Source of the DNA: an uncultured Pelagibacteraceae bacterium
GTDB taxonomy: Bacteria; Pseudomonadota; Alphaproteobacteria; Pelagibacterales; Pelagibacteraceae
Length of the DNA: 60,920 nucleotides
Direction: 5' to 3'
Assembly (NCBI GenBank): GCA_902555655.1
Contig: CACDSX010000004.1
Span: 1 to 60,920 of the forward strand
Shown piece by piece: positions 8,208 through 16,125 of this stretch. Below the pieces are notes generated by a model. That model searched no databases, had not been told where the DNA came from, and was given only the letters and a program-made list of their open reading frames with translations. Both the position numbers and the translations under genes were made by a program. Within the stretch, counting starts at the first letter, position 1, and every line of letters begins with the position of its first letter.

Positions 8208-9254
8208 TTATAATAAAGTAGTTATATGTCCCATTTTTCTTTTATCTTTTATCTCTTTTTTTTGATAATCAAAGAAAAATTCATTTTGTTTAGGTTGAAC
8301 ATTATTTCTATATGCTTCTATTTGATTTCCAATCAAATTGATCATCTTTGCATTAGATAATTTTTTCAAAGGAATTTTTTCAAGAGAGCAAACAGCTCTT
8401 ACGTGATTTTCAAACTGACTTACATTATAAGCATTTATTGTTAAATGACCCGAATTATGAACTCTAGGAGCTATTTCATTAACATATAAATTTTCATTTC
8501 TATCTACAAAAAATTCTACACATAAGGTTCCAATATATTTTAACTCTTCTGCAATCTGTTTTGCCCATTCCTTAGATTGTTCATATATTTTTTTACTAAT
8601 TTCTGCTGGAATTTTTGAATGTTTAAGGATTTGATCTTGATGAGTATTTTCTATTGGTTCGTATATTTCATAATTATTATTTCCAAACCTTGTTATAATT
8701 ACTGAAATTTCTTTTTTAAGTTTTACTAATTTTTCAAGAATATATCCTTTTGAAAAATCTATATTTATTAAATCAAGATCTTCTATCTTTTTTATTGGAT
8801 ATTGTCCTTTACCATCATAACCCATAGTAGTAGTTTTTAAAATTCCTGGAAGAAAGTCCTCTAAAGTTTCAATATCAGATTTCTTTTCAATACTTGCATA
8901 TCTAGTCGTTCGAATATTTAATTTATTTATAAAATCTTTTTCTGCTAATCTATGTTGTATCAATCTATTAACTGATGGTTTTGGTAAAACTGCTTTTATT
9001 TTATTCATCTCATTTAGTGTTTCAAAAGGAATATTTTCAAATTCGTAGGTAATGACGTCAACTTTTTTGACAAATTCTAGAATCTTATCATTATCTTTGT
9101 AGGCACCAAATATAAATTCATCACAAAAATTCTGTGCAGGAGCATCCTTATCATCACAATAGATTGTAGTTTTTATGTTTAATTTTTTTGCAGCAACTGA
9201 AAGCATACTTCCTAATTGACCTCCACCAATAATACCCAGGTTCTTTTGTGACAT
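8208..9254 (-). CDS. purK: N5-carboxyaminoimidazole ribonucleotide synthase
   Basis: 348 residues, full-length ATP-grasp enzyme that carboxylates AIR to N5-CAIR using ATP and bicarbonate in purine synthesis. Seen: N-terminal GIIGGGQLGSMLSVAAKKL, the central TTTMGYDGKGQY loop that binds ATP, and the metal-binding EIAPRVHNSGHLTINA region near residue 260. It lies four bases downstream of purE in the normal purE-purK order. Confidence 0.96.
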   Translation of the reverse strand: MSQKNLGIIGGGQLGSMLSVAAKKLNIKTTIYCDDKDAPAQNFCDEFIFGAYKDNDKILEFVKKVDVITYEFENIPFETLNEMNKIKAVLPKPSVNRLIQHRLAEKDFINKLNIRTTRYASIEKKSDIETLEDFLPGILKTTTMGYDGKGQYPIKKIEDLDLINIDFSKGYILEKLVKLKKEISVIITRFGNNNYEIYEPIENTHQDQILKHSKIPAEISKKIYEQSKEWAKQIAEELKYIGTLCVEFFVDRNENLYVNEIAPRVHNSGHLTINAYNVSQFENHVRAVCSLEKIPLKKLSNAKMINLIGNQIEAYRNNVQPKQNEFFFDYQKKEIKDKRKMGHITTLL

Positions 9255-9258
9255 ATTT

Positions 9259-9750
9259 TTATTTAGGCTTTTTTTTGACTGATTTTGTTTGTTTTAATCG
9301 CCAATTATTTAATCTTTTTTTTATATCAGGATTAGTATTAGCTATAATAGAAGCTGCAAGTAATCCAGCATTTATAGCACCATCTTCACCTATTGCTAGA
9401 GTACCTACTGGAATACCCTTTGGCATTTGTGCGATAGAAAGCAAGCTATCAAGACCTTTTAGTTTTTTACTTTCAATTGGAACTCCTAAAACTGGCAATG
9501 ATGTTAAAGCAGAAATCATACCTGGCAAATGTGCTGAACCACCAGCACCAGCAATAATTACACCAATATTTTTTTTTTCAATAGAGTTTGCAAAATCATA
9601 CATTCTTTTAGGAGTACGATGAGCAGAGATTATTCTTGTTTCATGTTCAATACCTAAATTCTTTAGAATTTTAGCTGTTAATTTCATAGTTTTGTAGTCT
9701 GATTGACTACCCATAACAATAGAAACTTTAAGCTTTTTATCTTTTTTCAT
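9259..9750 (-). CDS. purE: N5-carboxyaminoimidazole ribonucleotide mutase
   Basis: 163 residues. The class I PurE signatures VSIVMGSQSDYKTM at the N terminus, SAHRTPKRM, and GAGGSAHLPGM are all present. It converts N5-CAIR to CAIR, the step after PurK. It is the first gene of a minus-strand unit purE-purK-GNAT; the 100 bases upstream separate it from the divergent dipeptidase gene and hold AT-rich sequence with no clear structure. Confidence 0.96.
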   Translation of the reverse strand: MKKDKKLKVSIVMGSQSDYKTMKLTAKILKNLGIEHETRIISAHRTPKRMYDFANSIEKKNIGVIIAGAGGSAHLPGMISALTSLPVLGVPIESKKLKGLDSLLSIAQMPKGIPVGTLAIGEDGAINAGLLAASIIANTNPDIKKRLNNWRLKQTKSVKKKPK

Positions 9751-9853
9751 GATTTTTATTGACTTAAACCTTATTTCAAAAATCTATAAAAAATTCAATA
9801 AAATAAATAGTATTTAAAAAACATATTGGTATGGTTTAAAATTATTTATCAAA

Positions 9854-10819
9854 ATGAAATTTAAAATAGATAATTTGCAATATTGTAATTGGTCAAGGGA
9901 GATTTTTGAGATTAACAGAAAAGCGGGCCTTGATGCAGTGCATGTCACAATAGTATATCATGAAGATTTTCATGAATTACTTGATGAGATTAAAAAATGG
10001 GAGAAATTATTTAAAGATAATTCAGATCTAATTCTTTTGGGTAAAGATTTTAAAGATATTGAAAAAGCAAATAACGAAAACAAAACTGCTATTTTTTTTG
10101 GTTTCCAAAACTGCTCACCGATAGAAGATGATATAAATTTAGTTGAGAAAGTTCATAATCTAGGTTGTAGATTTATGCAGTTAACCTATAATAATCAGTC
10201 TTTATTAGCTACAGGTTGTTATGAAAAGATAGATAGTGGAGTAACAAATTTTGGTAGAGAAGTTATAAAAGAAATGAACAGAGTTGGCGTTGTAGTTGAC
10301 ATGTCACACTCTGCAGAAAAAAGTACTTTTGATGCTATAGATATAAGTGAAAAACCGATAGCAATTACACATGCCAATCCATCATTTTGGCATGCAGTAA
10401 AAAGAAATAAGTCTTCTGATTTATTAAAAACTTTAAGTGATAGTGGGGGAATTTTAGGATTGTCCATCTATCCACATCACTTAAAAGATAACACAAATTG
10501 TACTTTAGATAGTTTTTGTGAAATGATAGCAAAATTAGCAGAGATAATGAGTGTAAAAAATATTGGGATAGGTTCGGATCTTTGTATGAATCAACCTGAT
10601 GAAGTAGTTGAATGGATGAGAAATGGAACTTGGTCTAAAAGTAAAAATTATGGAGAAGGTACAAAAAATAAACCAGGTTTTCCAAAACAGCCAGAATGGT
10701 TTAAGGACGCAAGAGGATTTGCAAATCTAGAAAATGGATTAAAAAAAAAGGGCTTTTCAGATACTGAGACCAATGGGATACTTGGTAATAATTGGTATAA
10801 TTTTTATAAGGATATTTAG
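9854..10819 (+). CDS. Membrane dipeptidase (peptidase M19) family protein
   Basis: 321 residues, the length of the renal-dipeptidase family. Seen: VVDMSHSAEKSTFDAI and PIAITHANPSFWHAVKRN, containing the conserved His ligands and the H-A-N/R segment, and a late IGIGSDL with the catalytic-site Asp. The usual N-terminal HxD metal pair is not obvious: the start reads GLDAVHVTIVYHEDFHELL, so this may be a divergent subgroup. As I recall, Pseudomonas carries an M19-type gene in its dgcAB dimethylglycine operon, so the betaine context here may be meaningful. It is followed, two bases later, by an unrecognised gene. Confidence 0.82.
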   Translation: MKFKIDNLQYCNWSREIFEINRKAGLDAVHVTIVYHEDFHELLDEIKKWEKLFKDNSDLILLGKDFKDIEKANNENKTAIFFGFQNCSPIEDDINLVEKVHNLGCRFMQLTYNNQSLLATGCYEKIDSGVTNFGREVIKEMNRVGVVVDMSHSAEKSTFDAIDISEKPIAITHANPSFWHAVKRNKSSDLLKTLSDSGGILGLSIYPHHLKDNTNCTLDSFCEMIAKLAEIMSVKNIGIGSDLCMNQPDEVVEWMRNGTWSKSKNYGEGTKNKPGFPKQPEWFKDARGFANLENGLKKKGFSDTETNGILGNNWYNFYKDI

Positions 10820-10820
10820 A

Positions 10821-12482
10821 ATGATTGTAGAATTACGAGACCCAAATATAATAATGAAGCTTTCAAGACTTGGATCATTTCATCAATCAAAATTATCATT
10901 TTTGAGAAGTTTTTTAAATGAATTTAAAGATTGGGATTATAAAAGAGATAAGTTTGAATTAGATGAAAATGGTTTTGGAGTGGCAGTTTATTCATTTAAA
11001 AAAAAAGAAAGAGTTTATTCACTAATTTGCTTTGCAAATAAAATTAAAGATGAAGAAAGATCAGATAGAGTAATTGCCACAAAATGGGATGCTGCATTTA
11101 CATTACACGATGGTGTACCTCTTAAAAAAGATATTGAAAGATTAAAGAAAGAAGTTCCTAAACAAGAAATTGGAAGGTTATCTTATAAAGAGTTAACTTT
11201 ATCTAGAGCAAATAAATCAATAAGAGTATTTGACCATGTAGTTGAAAGATTAAGTAATGGAATTCAACCTGATTTAAATTTATTAGAAAAAGTAGGTTAT
11301 CTCTATAGAACTACAGCTGTTTATGGATCAGGTAAATTTGGTTTAGCAGACCGTTTTAGAATCAAAAATAGGGAAGAAATAAATGGCCCATTCAGATTGG
11401 AAATGATGTTGGTTTATTTAGTAAGACAATTTACTTTTGACCAGGTTAATCACGTTGCTGAAAAAAGAAATCCAAAATCTGCTGTAAAGTTAGATCTTAA
11501 AATCTGTAAGAATCTTGGAATAGGAAATTCTACTGGTTTGGGTATGGCACCATTTATTGTTAATCATCCAACATTATTAAATAATTGGATACTTTGTAGA
11601 GAGACAGCATTAAAAAAAATAAGAGAAATTAAAGAGGTTGAGATAAAGGACAGCAATTTATTTAAAGAGTGTGTAAGAAACTCAATTAAAAATATTACCA
11701 GTTGGAATACCGAAAGTGAGTATCAATTAATTAAAATTAAAGATTTATTAAAAGATGTAAGAAAATTTGTAAATTTTATTGAAAAAGAGTTTAATTTTAA
11801 AAAGAATTATCCATTTAACGAAATATATTTGTGGTTAGAAAAAGAAACTTGTGAAGAATGTATTGAATATATCGTGTCAATTATGATGGAACCCTATAAT
11901 GAAATCATTCAACCACTTATAAAGGAAATGAGCTCAGATGAGGAAAAATATTTCAATATTCCTTCTGAACGAACAGTAGAGGAATTAAGATCAATCCTAG
12001 AAAAAAAATATCCTAATATTTTAGTTATTAATTTTGAAAAAGAAGCAAATTATAAAAAATTTTGGTTTATTTCAAAAAATAAAGAAGAACCTAGGATGGC
12101 TGATCGATTTAAAGAAGAAGGTTCAGAATTAGAACAACCTCTTGCAATTGCGAGAGATATTAAGGATTTATATACCGAATTACTCCAATCAAAAAAAAAC
12201 TTAACAATAGATAAATTTTTAATGGAAAACTCTCACTTACGTCATGTTGTAAGAAGAGCCTTTATAATAGAAAAATTTCCCTATTCAGAAATACAAGACA
12301 ATACAATTAGTGAAAAAATTATTCCCATAGATATGTTAAGATTAAAATTGTCTTTTTTTGGAGCTTTAAAATTTGATCCAAGATCTGACAAATGGCTTCG
12401 TATATGCATGTTTCAAGGTGCTCCATTACCTCATGAATTAAATAATTATGATGAGCAATGGGTTTATAAAAATCATTCTTAA
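10821..12482 (+). CDS. Unrecognised 553-aa protein downstream of the dipeptidase
   Basis: I do not recognise this family with confidence. The frame opens at 10773, but the ATG at 10821 comes right after the dipeptidase stop and gives MIVELRDPNIIMKLSRLGSF, a more natural start. The protein looks soluble, with no signal peptide or membrane helix. Well-ordered blocks (for example TKWDAAFTLHDGVP, YRTTAVYGSGKFGLADR, and FRLEMMLVYLVRQFTFDQVNH) suggest an enzyme or structured domain rather than filler. It is followed three bases later by a DUF3726-like gene and then by a Cys4 small protein; the four genes are probably one operon. Confidence 0.8.
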   Translation: MIVELRDPNIIMKLSRLGSFHQSKLSFLRSFLNEFKDWDYKRDKFELDENGFGVAVYSFKKKERVYSLICFANKIKDEERSDRVIATKWDAAFTLHDGVPLKKDIERLKKEVPKQEIGRLSYKELTLSRANKSIRVFDHVVERLSNGIQPDLNLLEKVGYLYRTTAVYGSGKFGLADRFRIKNREEINGPFRLEMMLVYLVRQFTFDQVNHVAEKRNPKSAVKLDLKICKNLGIGNSTGLGMAPFIVNHPTLLNNWILCRETALKKIREIKEVEIKDSNLFKECVRNSIKNITSWNTESEYQLIKIKDLLKDVRKFVNFIEKEFNFKKNYPFNEIYLWLEKETCEECIEYIVSIMMEPYNEIIQPLIKEMSSDEEKYFNIPSERTVEELRSILEKKYPNILVINFEKEANYKKFWFISKNKEEPRMADRFKEEGSELEQPLAIARDIKDLYTELLQSKKNLTIDKFLMENSHLRHVVRRAFIIEKFPYSEIQDNTISEKIIPIDMLRLKLSFFGALKFDPRSDKWLRICMFQGAPLPHELNNYDEQWVYKNHS

Positions 12483-12485
12483 ATC

Positions 12486-13097
12486 ATGAAATCTTTAAGT
12501 GAAATTGAAACTACATCAAAAAGAGCAAGTCGTGCCTTAGGTTTTTCATGGGGAGAATCAGAAGAAGTAGGAAAATCAATTAGGTTGTTAGAATTATTTG
12601 GTTTTTCAGGAATCAAAAATTTGAATGACTATTATCAGAAAAAAAAAAAAGAAAATTTTCAAAAAATTAAATTAATAAATCAATCGAATGACCCAGGTAA
12701 TTTGCCTTACTGTCCAATTATACTAGGTATAAATTTTTTGGATCAGATAAAAAAAATTGAAATCTTACAAAAATGTTTTTTCAAAAAAATAGCATACCCA
12801 ATATTATTATTACCATTTTTAAGTAGATGTTCTGAAATAGTTGGAAGAAAGATATTTTTTAGATTTGATCAAAGTAAGTTTTTATTAAACTTTAATATGA
12901 ATATTTCTTCAAATGATTTTCAAGAAGAATTTCCAATTAAAGCAGATGATATTGAAATTAGTTTTTTGGAAAACAAAGATAGTTTTTCTGAAATGGATTG
13001 GAAAAATCTTTACAAATTATCAGAAGATACATTTGTTAAAGAATCAGAAAGCTTAAAAAAGGGAGCTGCAGGTGCTGGTTTAACTGATAATGATTGA
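12486..13097 (+). CDS. DUF3726-like protein
   Basis: 203 residues. The N terminus (SLSEIETTSKRASRALGF, then SWGESEEVGKSIRLLELFG) resembles DUF3726 proteins of other alphaproteobacteria, which share a W-G-x-A/S-E-E motif near residue 25. Function is unknown for the family. The C terminus has a Gly/Ala turn (KKGAAGAGLTDND) that overlaps the next small gene by eight bases. The family assignment is from memory of the motif and should be verified by a profile search. Confidence 0.7.
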   Translation: MKSLSEIETTSKRASRALGFSWGESEEVGKSIRLLELFGFSGIKNLNDYYQKKKKENFQKIKLINQSNDPGNLPYCPIILGINFLDQIKKIEILQKCFFKKIAYPILLLPFLSRCSEIVGRKIFFRFDQSKFLLNFNMNISSNDFQEEFPIKADDIEISFLENKDSFSEMDWKNLYKLSEDTFVKESESLKKGAAGAGLTDND

Positions 13098-13251
13098 CGA
13101 TAAAGATATTAAAAAAAAAAGATTTGAAGATTTAGATGATGTTTGTGATGAATGTAAAAATGTGGACGAGAGTGTGACCCAAAATCTAATAATGACTGGT
13201 TTTAAAATTTGTAAATCTTGTAGAGTTTCAAAAACAATTTATCCAATTTAA
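13090..13251 (+). CDS. 53-aa Cys4 zinc-ribbon-like small protein
   Basis: A 53-residue frame begins with ATG at 13090 inside the end of the DUF3726-like gene. It carries two Cys-x2-Cys knuckles, CDEC (residues 19-22) and CKSC (41-44), with an acidic N terminus. The spacing fits a minimal zinc ribbon. The overlap with the previous gene suggests coupled translation. It may be an accessory factor for the 553-residue protein or the DUF3726-like protein, but that is inference. Its stop overlaps the end of the convergent membrane gene. Confidence 0.65.
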   Translation: MIDDKDIKKKRFEDLDDVCDECKNVDESVTQNLIMTGFKICKSCRVSKTIYPI

Positions 13252-13814
13252 CTCGTAACACTATTATTCCCTTGAAATAAAGAAAGAATATATAAAATAA
13301 AAATTACTTGAGGTGCTAATGATATTAAAGTTGATTTAATATAATTTTCATAACTTAGTATAATATTTAAACCGATGATTAGTGAAATATTGTACCAAAT
13401 ATATGTAATAATTATAAAAAATAAAAGAATTTGATTGAAAACAATAAAGTTTAAAAGAAGTGGAGATTGAGCAAAAGCTACTAAAATAATTATCTTTCTG
13501 AAATTACAGCTTGTCCTTTTATTAGGAAATAAAATAACTCCAACAAAATATAGATAAATTGATTTAATGACCCACATAAAGAATGAGGAAAATATCACAG
13601 CTTTTAAAGATGGTCCTTTAACTAGCCCTAAATTGAAATTAAGACTCATATAGCTCAAAAATGAACTATTCGGAATAATGCTAATTATAGAGCCTATCAA
13701 AATAATTAAAATTGCAAAATATATTGACGCCTCACCAAAGTTTTTATTGTTGCTGTAAAGAGATTTGTCTAGTCTTATTGATTTTATAATTATACTTAAA
13801 AATTCGTTTAACAT
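13248..13814 (-). CDS. Polytopic membrane protein, unknown function
   Basis: 188 residues with about five hydrophobic segments (roughly 29-50, 65-95, 108-125, 127-150, 163-180). The layout resembles the Yip1/YIF1-type bacterial membrane family, but no motif is firm enough to claim it. It starts immediately after the stop of a 34-residue membrane ORF at 13815, so the two are probably translated together. No catalytic motif is visible. Confidence 0.65.
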   Translation of the reverse strand: MLNEFLSIIIKSIRLDKSLYSNNKNFGEASIYFAILIILIGSIISIIPNSSFLSYMSLNFNLGLVKGPSLKAVIFSSFFMWVIKSIYLYFVGVILFPNKRTSCNFRKIIILVAFAQSPLLLNFIVFNQILLFFIIITYIWYNISLIIGLNIILSYENYIKSTLISLAPQVIFILYILSLFQGNNSVTS

Positions 13815-13919
13815 TTATTTTTTATTTTTTTTTTCTTCTTTGTAAGAAATAATCAACGGAAGGATTATTAAAGCAATAGCAATTATAATGCAAATTGCAA
13901 TTAAGAAACTTTTTGTCAT
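13815..13919 (-). CDS. 34-aa single-span membrane microprotein
   Basis: ATG at 13919 (minus strand) opens a 34-residue frame: MTKS, a hydrophobic run of about 22 residues rich in Ile and Leu, then a Lys-rich tail. Its stop codon is directly next to the start of the larger membrane gene (13814). This topology, with a charged cytoplasmic tail, is typical of small membrane proteins. No obvious ribosome site is seen, so expression is uncertain. Confidence 0.45.
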   Translation of the reverse strand: MTKSFLIAICIIIAIALIILPLIISYKEEKKNKK

Positions 13920-13930
13920 TTATGTGAAAA

Positions 13931-13949
13931 GGGGGAGTTAAACTCCCCC
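13931..13949 (-). terminator. Rho-independent terminator after the DmdA-like gene
   Basis: Perfect 8-bp GC-rich stem GGGGGAGT/ACTCCCCC with a TAA loop, followed on the minus strand by TTTT. It is ten bases past the stop of the DmdA-like gene and is unusually GC-rich for this window. Confidence 0.8.
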
Positions 13950-13959
13950 TTAATTTATA

Positions 13960-15318
13960 TTAACCTTTTACAACTTCTCTAGTATTAGCATTAAAAGATT
14001 CCTTGAATGGGATGTCTACTACTACAGCATTCACAGGTTCACCCGCTTTATCTGAATATTTTTCAGGTAAATGAACTTTATATTTGGTTCCAACTTTGCC
14101 TTTTGGAAATCCATTTGAATTTAAAGTTCCATCAAATGGCACATATCCCATTGCTATATTTGTTTTTTTCTCAGGGTGGTACCATGGCGATGTAACGAAA
14201 CCTATTGGATCTCCGCCATCTGCTCCTGAAATTAACCAAAAATCAGGCGCATAATCTTCAATTGGTTTTCCCCCTAATTCAAGACCCACTAACTGAAGTT
14301 TATATGGTTTTTTACCGTCTTTCAGTTCTTTGCCCATTTTTTCTAATGCAGCTTTACCTACGTAATCAGCTTTTTTATTCCATTCTCCCTTACCCGAAAG
14401 AGAAACTTGATAACCTAAATTACATTGAAAAGGATTATGCTGCTGATCCATGTCCTGACCCCATGAAAGAATTCCAGCTTGAATTCTTCTATGGTGTGCT
14501 GGTGCAATAACCATAAGTTGATGTTTTTTTCCAGCTTCAAGAACTGAATTCCACATATCTTCCGCATATAGAGTAGCATCTCTTAAATAAATTTCATATC
14601 CAGCCTCTCCAGAAAAACCAGATTGTGAAATTACACAACTTCTTCCTCCAACTTTAACCTCTGCTAAACCATAAAAAGGCATGTTGTCAAAATCAACTTG
14701 ATCTCCACATAAATCTTTCATTAAAGCTTTTGACTTAGGTCCCTGTATTTGTACTGGACAAGCATCAATTTCTTCTACAGTACAATTAAATCTACCATCA
14801 GCGTTAACACCTTGAAGGTACATACCTATATCAGAATCTGATAAAGAAAACCAAAACTCATCTTTTGAAATTCTTAAAAGAATTGGGTCATTTAAAACTC
14901 CTCCATAAGCATTACATAAAATTACATATCTAGCTCTCATAGGTGAAATTTTAGTTGCATCTCTTGTTATCACATAATCAGTGAATTTTTCTGCGTCAGG
15001 ACCTTTTACTCTTATCTGTCTTTCTACAGCAACGTTCCACATTGTAACGTGATTAACAATAGCATCATACTCAACCATAGCTCCACCATCTTCAGGTTTT
15101 ACGTAACCTCTTGGATGGTAAATACGATTATAAACAGTTGCTCTCCAACAACCTGCCTGCATTGATAAATGCCAATAAGGTGATTTTCTTACCCTTGTTG
15201 AAATTAACATCTCAACTTTTGTTGGCCCACTTTGTCTTAAATTATATGGCACTTCCCGATCTGATTGATCAACTGAAGTAACATGTTTTAGTTTAGTATA
15301 GTCAAATTCTTTAGACAT
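13960..15318 (-). CDS. DmdA-like/GcvT-family tetrahydrofolate-dependent demethylase (long form)
   Basis: 452 residues, about 80 longer than typical DmdA. The fold is GcvT/aminomethyltransferase: WNVAVERQIRVKGPDAEKF (about 95-113), FWFSLSDSDIGMYLQGV, CPVQIQGPKSKALM, SGFSGEAGYEIYLRDA (about 236-251) and a late RRIQAGILSWGQDMD. The same blocks occur in DmdA, which moves a methyl group from DMSP to THF. The extra length lies mainly in the N terminus and in the last third. It overlaps a MetF-like gene by eight bases, which fits a methyl-THF product. It could be a second DMSP demethylase or act on another methylated compound; O-demethylases of the LigM type are also GcvT relatives paired with MetF. 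A strong terminator follows. Confidence 0.75.
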   Translation of the reverse strand: MSKEFDYTKLKHVTSVDQSDREVPYNLRQSGPTKVEMLISTRVRKSPYWHLSMQAGCWRATVYNRIYHPRGYVKPEDGGAMVEYDAIVNHVTMWNVAVERQIRVKGPDAEKFTDYVITRDATKISPMRARYVILCNAYGGVLNDPILLRISKDEFWFSLSDSDIGMYLQGVNADGRFNCTVEEIDACPVQIQGPKSKALMKDLCGDQVDFDNMPFYGLAEVKVGGRSCVISQSGFSGEAGYEIYLRDATLYAEDMWNSVLEAGKKHQLMVIAPAHHRRIQAGILSWGQDMDQQHNPFQCNLGYQVSLSGKGEWNKKADYVGKAALEKMGKELKDGKKPYKLQLVGLELGGKPIEDYAPDFWLISGADGGDPIGFVTSPWYHPEKKTNIAMGYVPFDGTLNSNGFPKGKVGTKYKVHLPEKYSDKAGEPVNAVVVDIPFKESFNANTREVVKG

Positions 15319-16114
15319 AACTATTCTCCTTCAACCACTTGTTAGTTTCCTTCAAGCCGCCGAATGTATAAATGTGGAAGAAATCAGTATGCGATTTAAC
15401 TTTCCCAATTAAATCATTAGGGTCTTTAGGTTTCAATAAATCTAACGCCTTACTAAAATTAGATTTAAGAAAATTAAGGGAATTTTTTGCTCCCACAATA
15501 TTAGCAAATTTTATTAAGCTAGATATTTTTAGAGGTCCAGTAATTCCTACATGCACTGGTATGCTTTGTTTAGATATAAAATCTATAATAGGCTGGGGAT
15601 CAAGTAACCATTGAGTTACAATGTAATCAGCATAAGGCTTTTTATCTATCATAGCTTTTTCTAAATCTGAGTCGGATATATCAGGACTCCCCTCAGGGTG
15701 TCCAGCAATTCCTATTGTCATCTTCTCAAAATAACCAGTCTCCAAAAGCTGGTATGAACTATCAAATTTTCCAACTGGCTCTCTACCACCACCAATGATT
15801 AAGACTTGTTTTACTCCCCCATCTTTACATCTAGAAATATAATCTTTAAGCTCATCCTGATTATGCATTGATCTTGCAGGAAAATGAGGAACAGGGTTAA
15901 AGCCCTTATTAACAAGTTCAATAGCTTTTTGGGCAGTCTCTTTATAATCGCCGCCAGGTAACATAGTTATATACACATCATTTACTGGTGGCACCGTTTC
16001 TAGATCTGTATTTGGACCAATTTCTAATGAAAATTTCATTTCTAGATCATTATCTTTTTTGAAAAAGCTGTCAAAGAAATTCAACAATTGACCCCAATCG
16101 ATAATTGTTGCCAA
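15311..16114 (-). CDS. Methylenetetrahydrofolate reductase-like protein (MetF family)
   Basis: 267 residues from a TTG at 16114, or 242 from the ATG at 16039 (MKFSLEIGPNTD), which begins the conserved barrel. Family features are the early FSLEIGP strand, GFNPVPHFPARSM (about 92-104), and IGGGREPVGKFDS. These proteins form the FAD-containing barrel that interconverts 5,10-methylene- and 5-methyl-THF. It is short for MetF (about 290) and belongs to a subgroup often encoded beside GcvT-type demethylases, where it would oxidise methyl-THF. Its last codons overlap the DmdA-like gene downstream, so the two form one unit. The extended start overlaps the divergent Rieske gene region, so the true start is uncertain. 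Confidence 0.78.
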   Translation of the reverse strand: MATIIDWGQLLNFFDSFFKKDNDLEMKFSLEIGPNTDLETVPPVNDVYITMLPGGDYKETAQKAIELVNKGFNPVPHFPARSMHNQDELKDYISRCKDGGVKQVLIIGGGREPVGKFDSSYQLLETGYFEKMTIGIAGHPEGSPDISDSDLEKAMIDKKPYADYIVTQWLLDPQPIIDFISKQSIPVHVGITGPLKISSLIKFANIVGAKNSLNFLKSNFSKALDLLKPKDPNDLIGKVKSHTDFFHIYTFGGLKETNKWLKENSYV

Positions 16115-16125
16115 AAACGGTACTC

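Noticed and set aside
9751..9853. Divergent region purE/dipeptidase as a purine riboswitch
   Set aside because: It is plain AT-rich sequence with no conserved junction or paired arms.
10773..10820. Upstream start for the 553-aa protein
   Set aside because: The extra 16 residues would overlap the dipeptidase end and have hydrophobic, non-conserved-looking composition; ATG at 10821 directly follows the dipeptidase stop.
13931..13949. GC-rich hairpin as a riboswitch or repeat element
   Set aside because: It is a simple 8-bp stem with a TAA loop and a T-run after a gene end, so terminator explains it fully.
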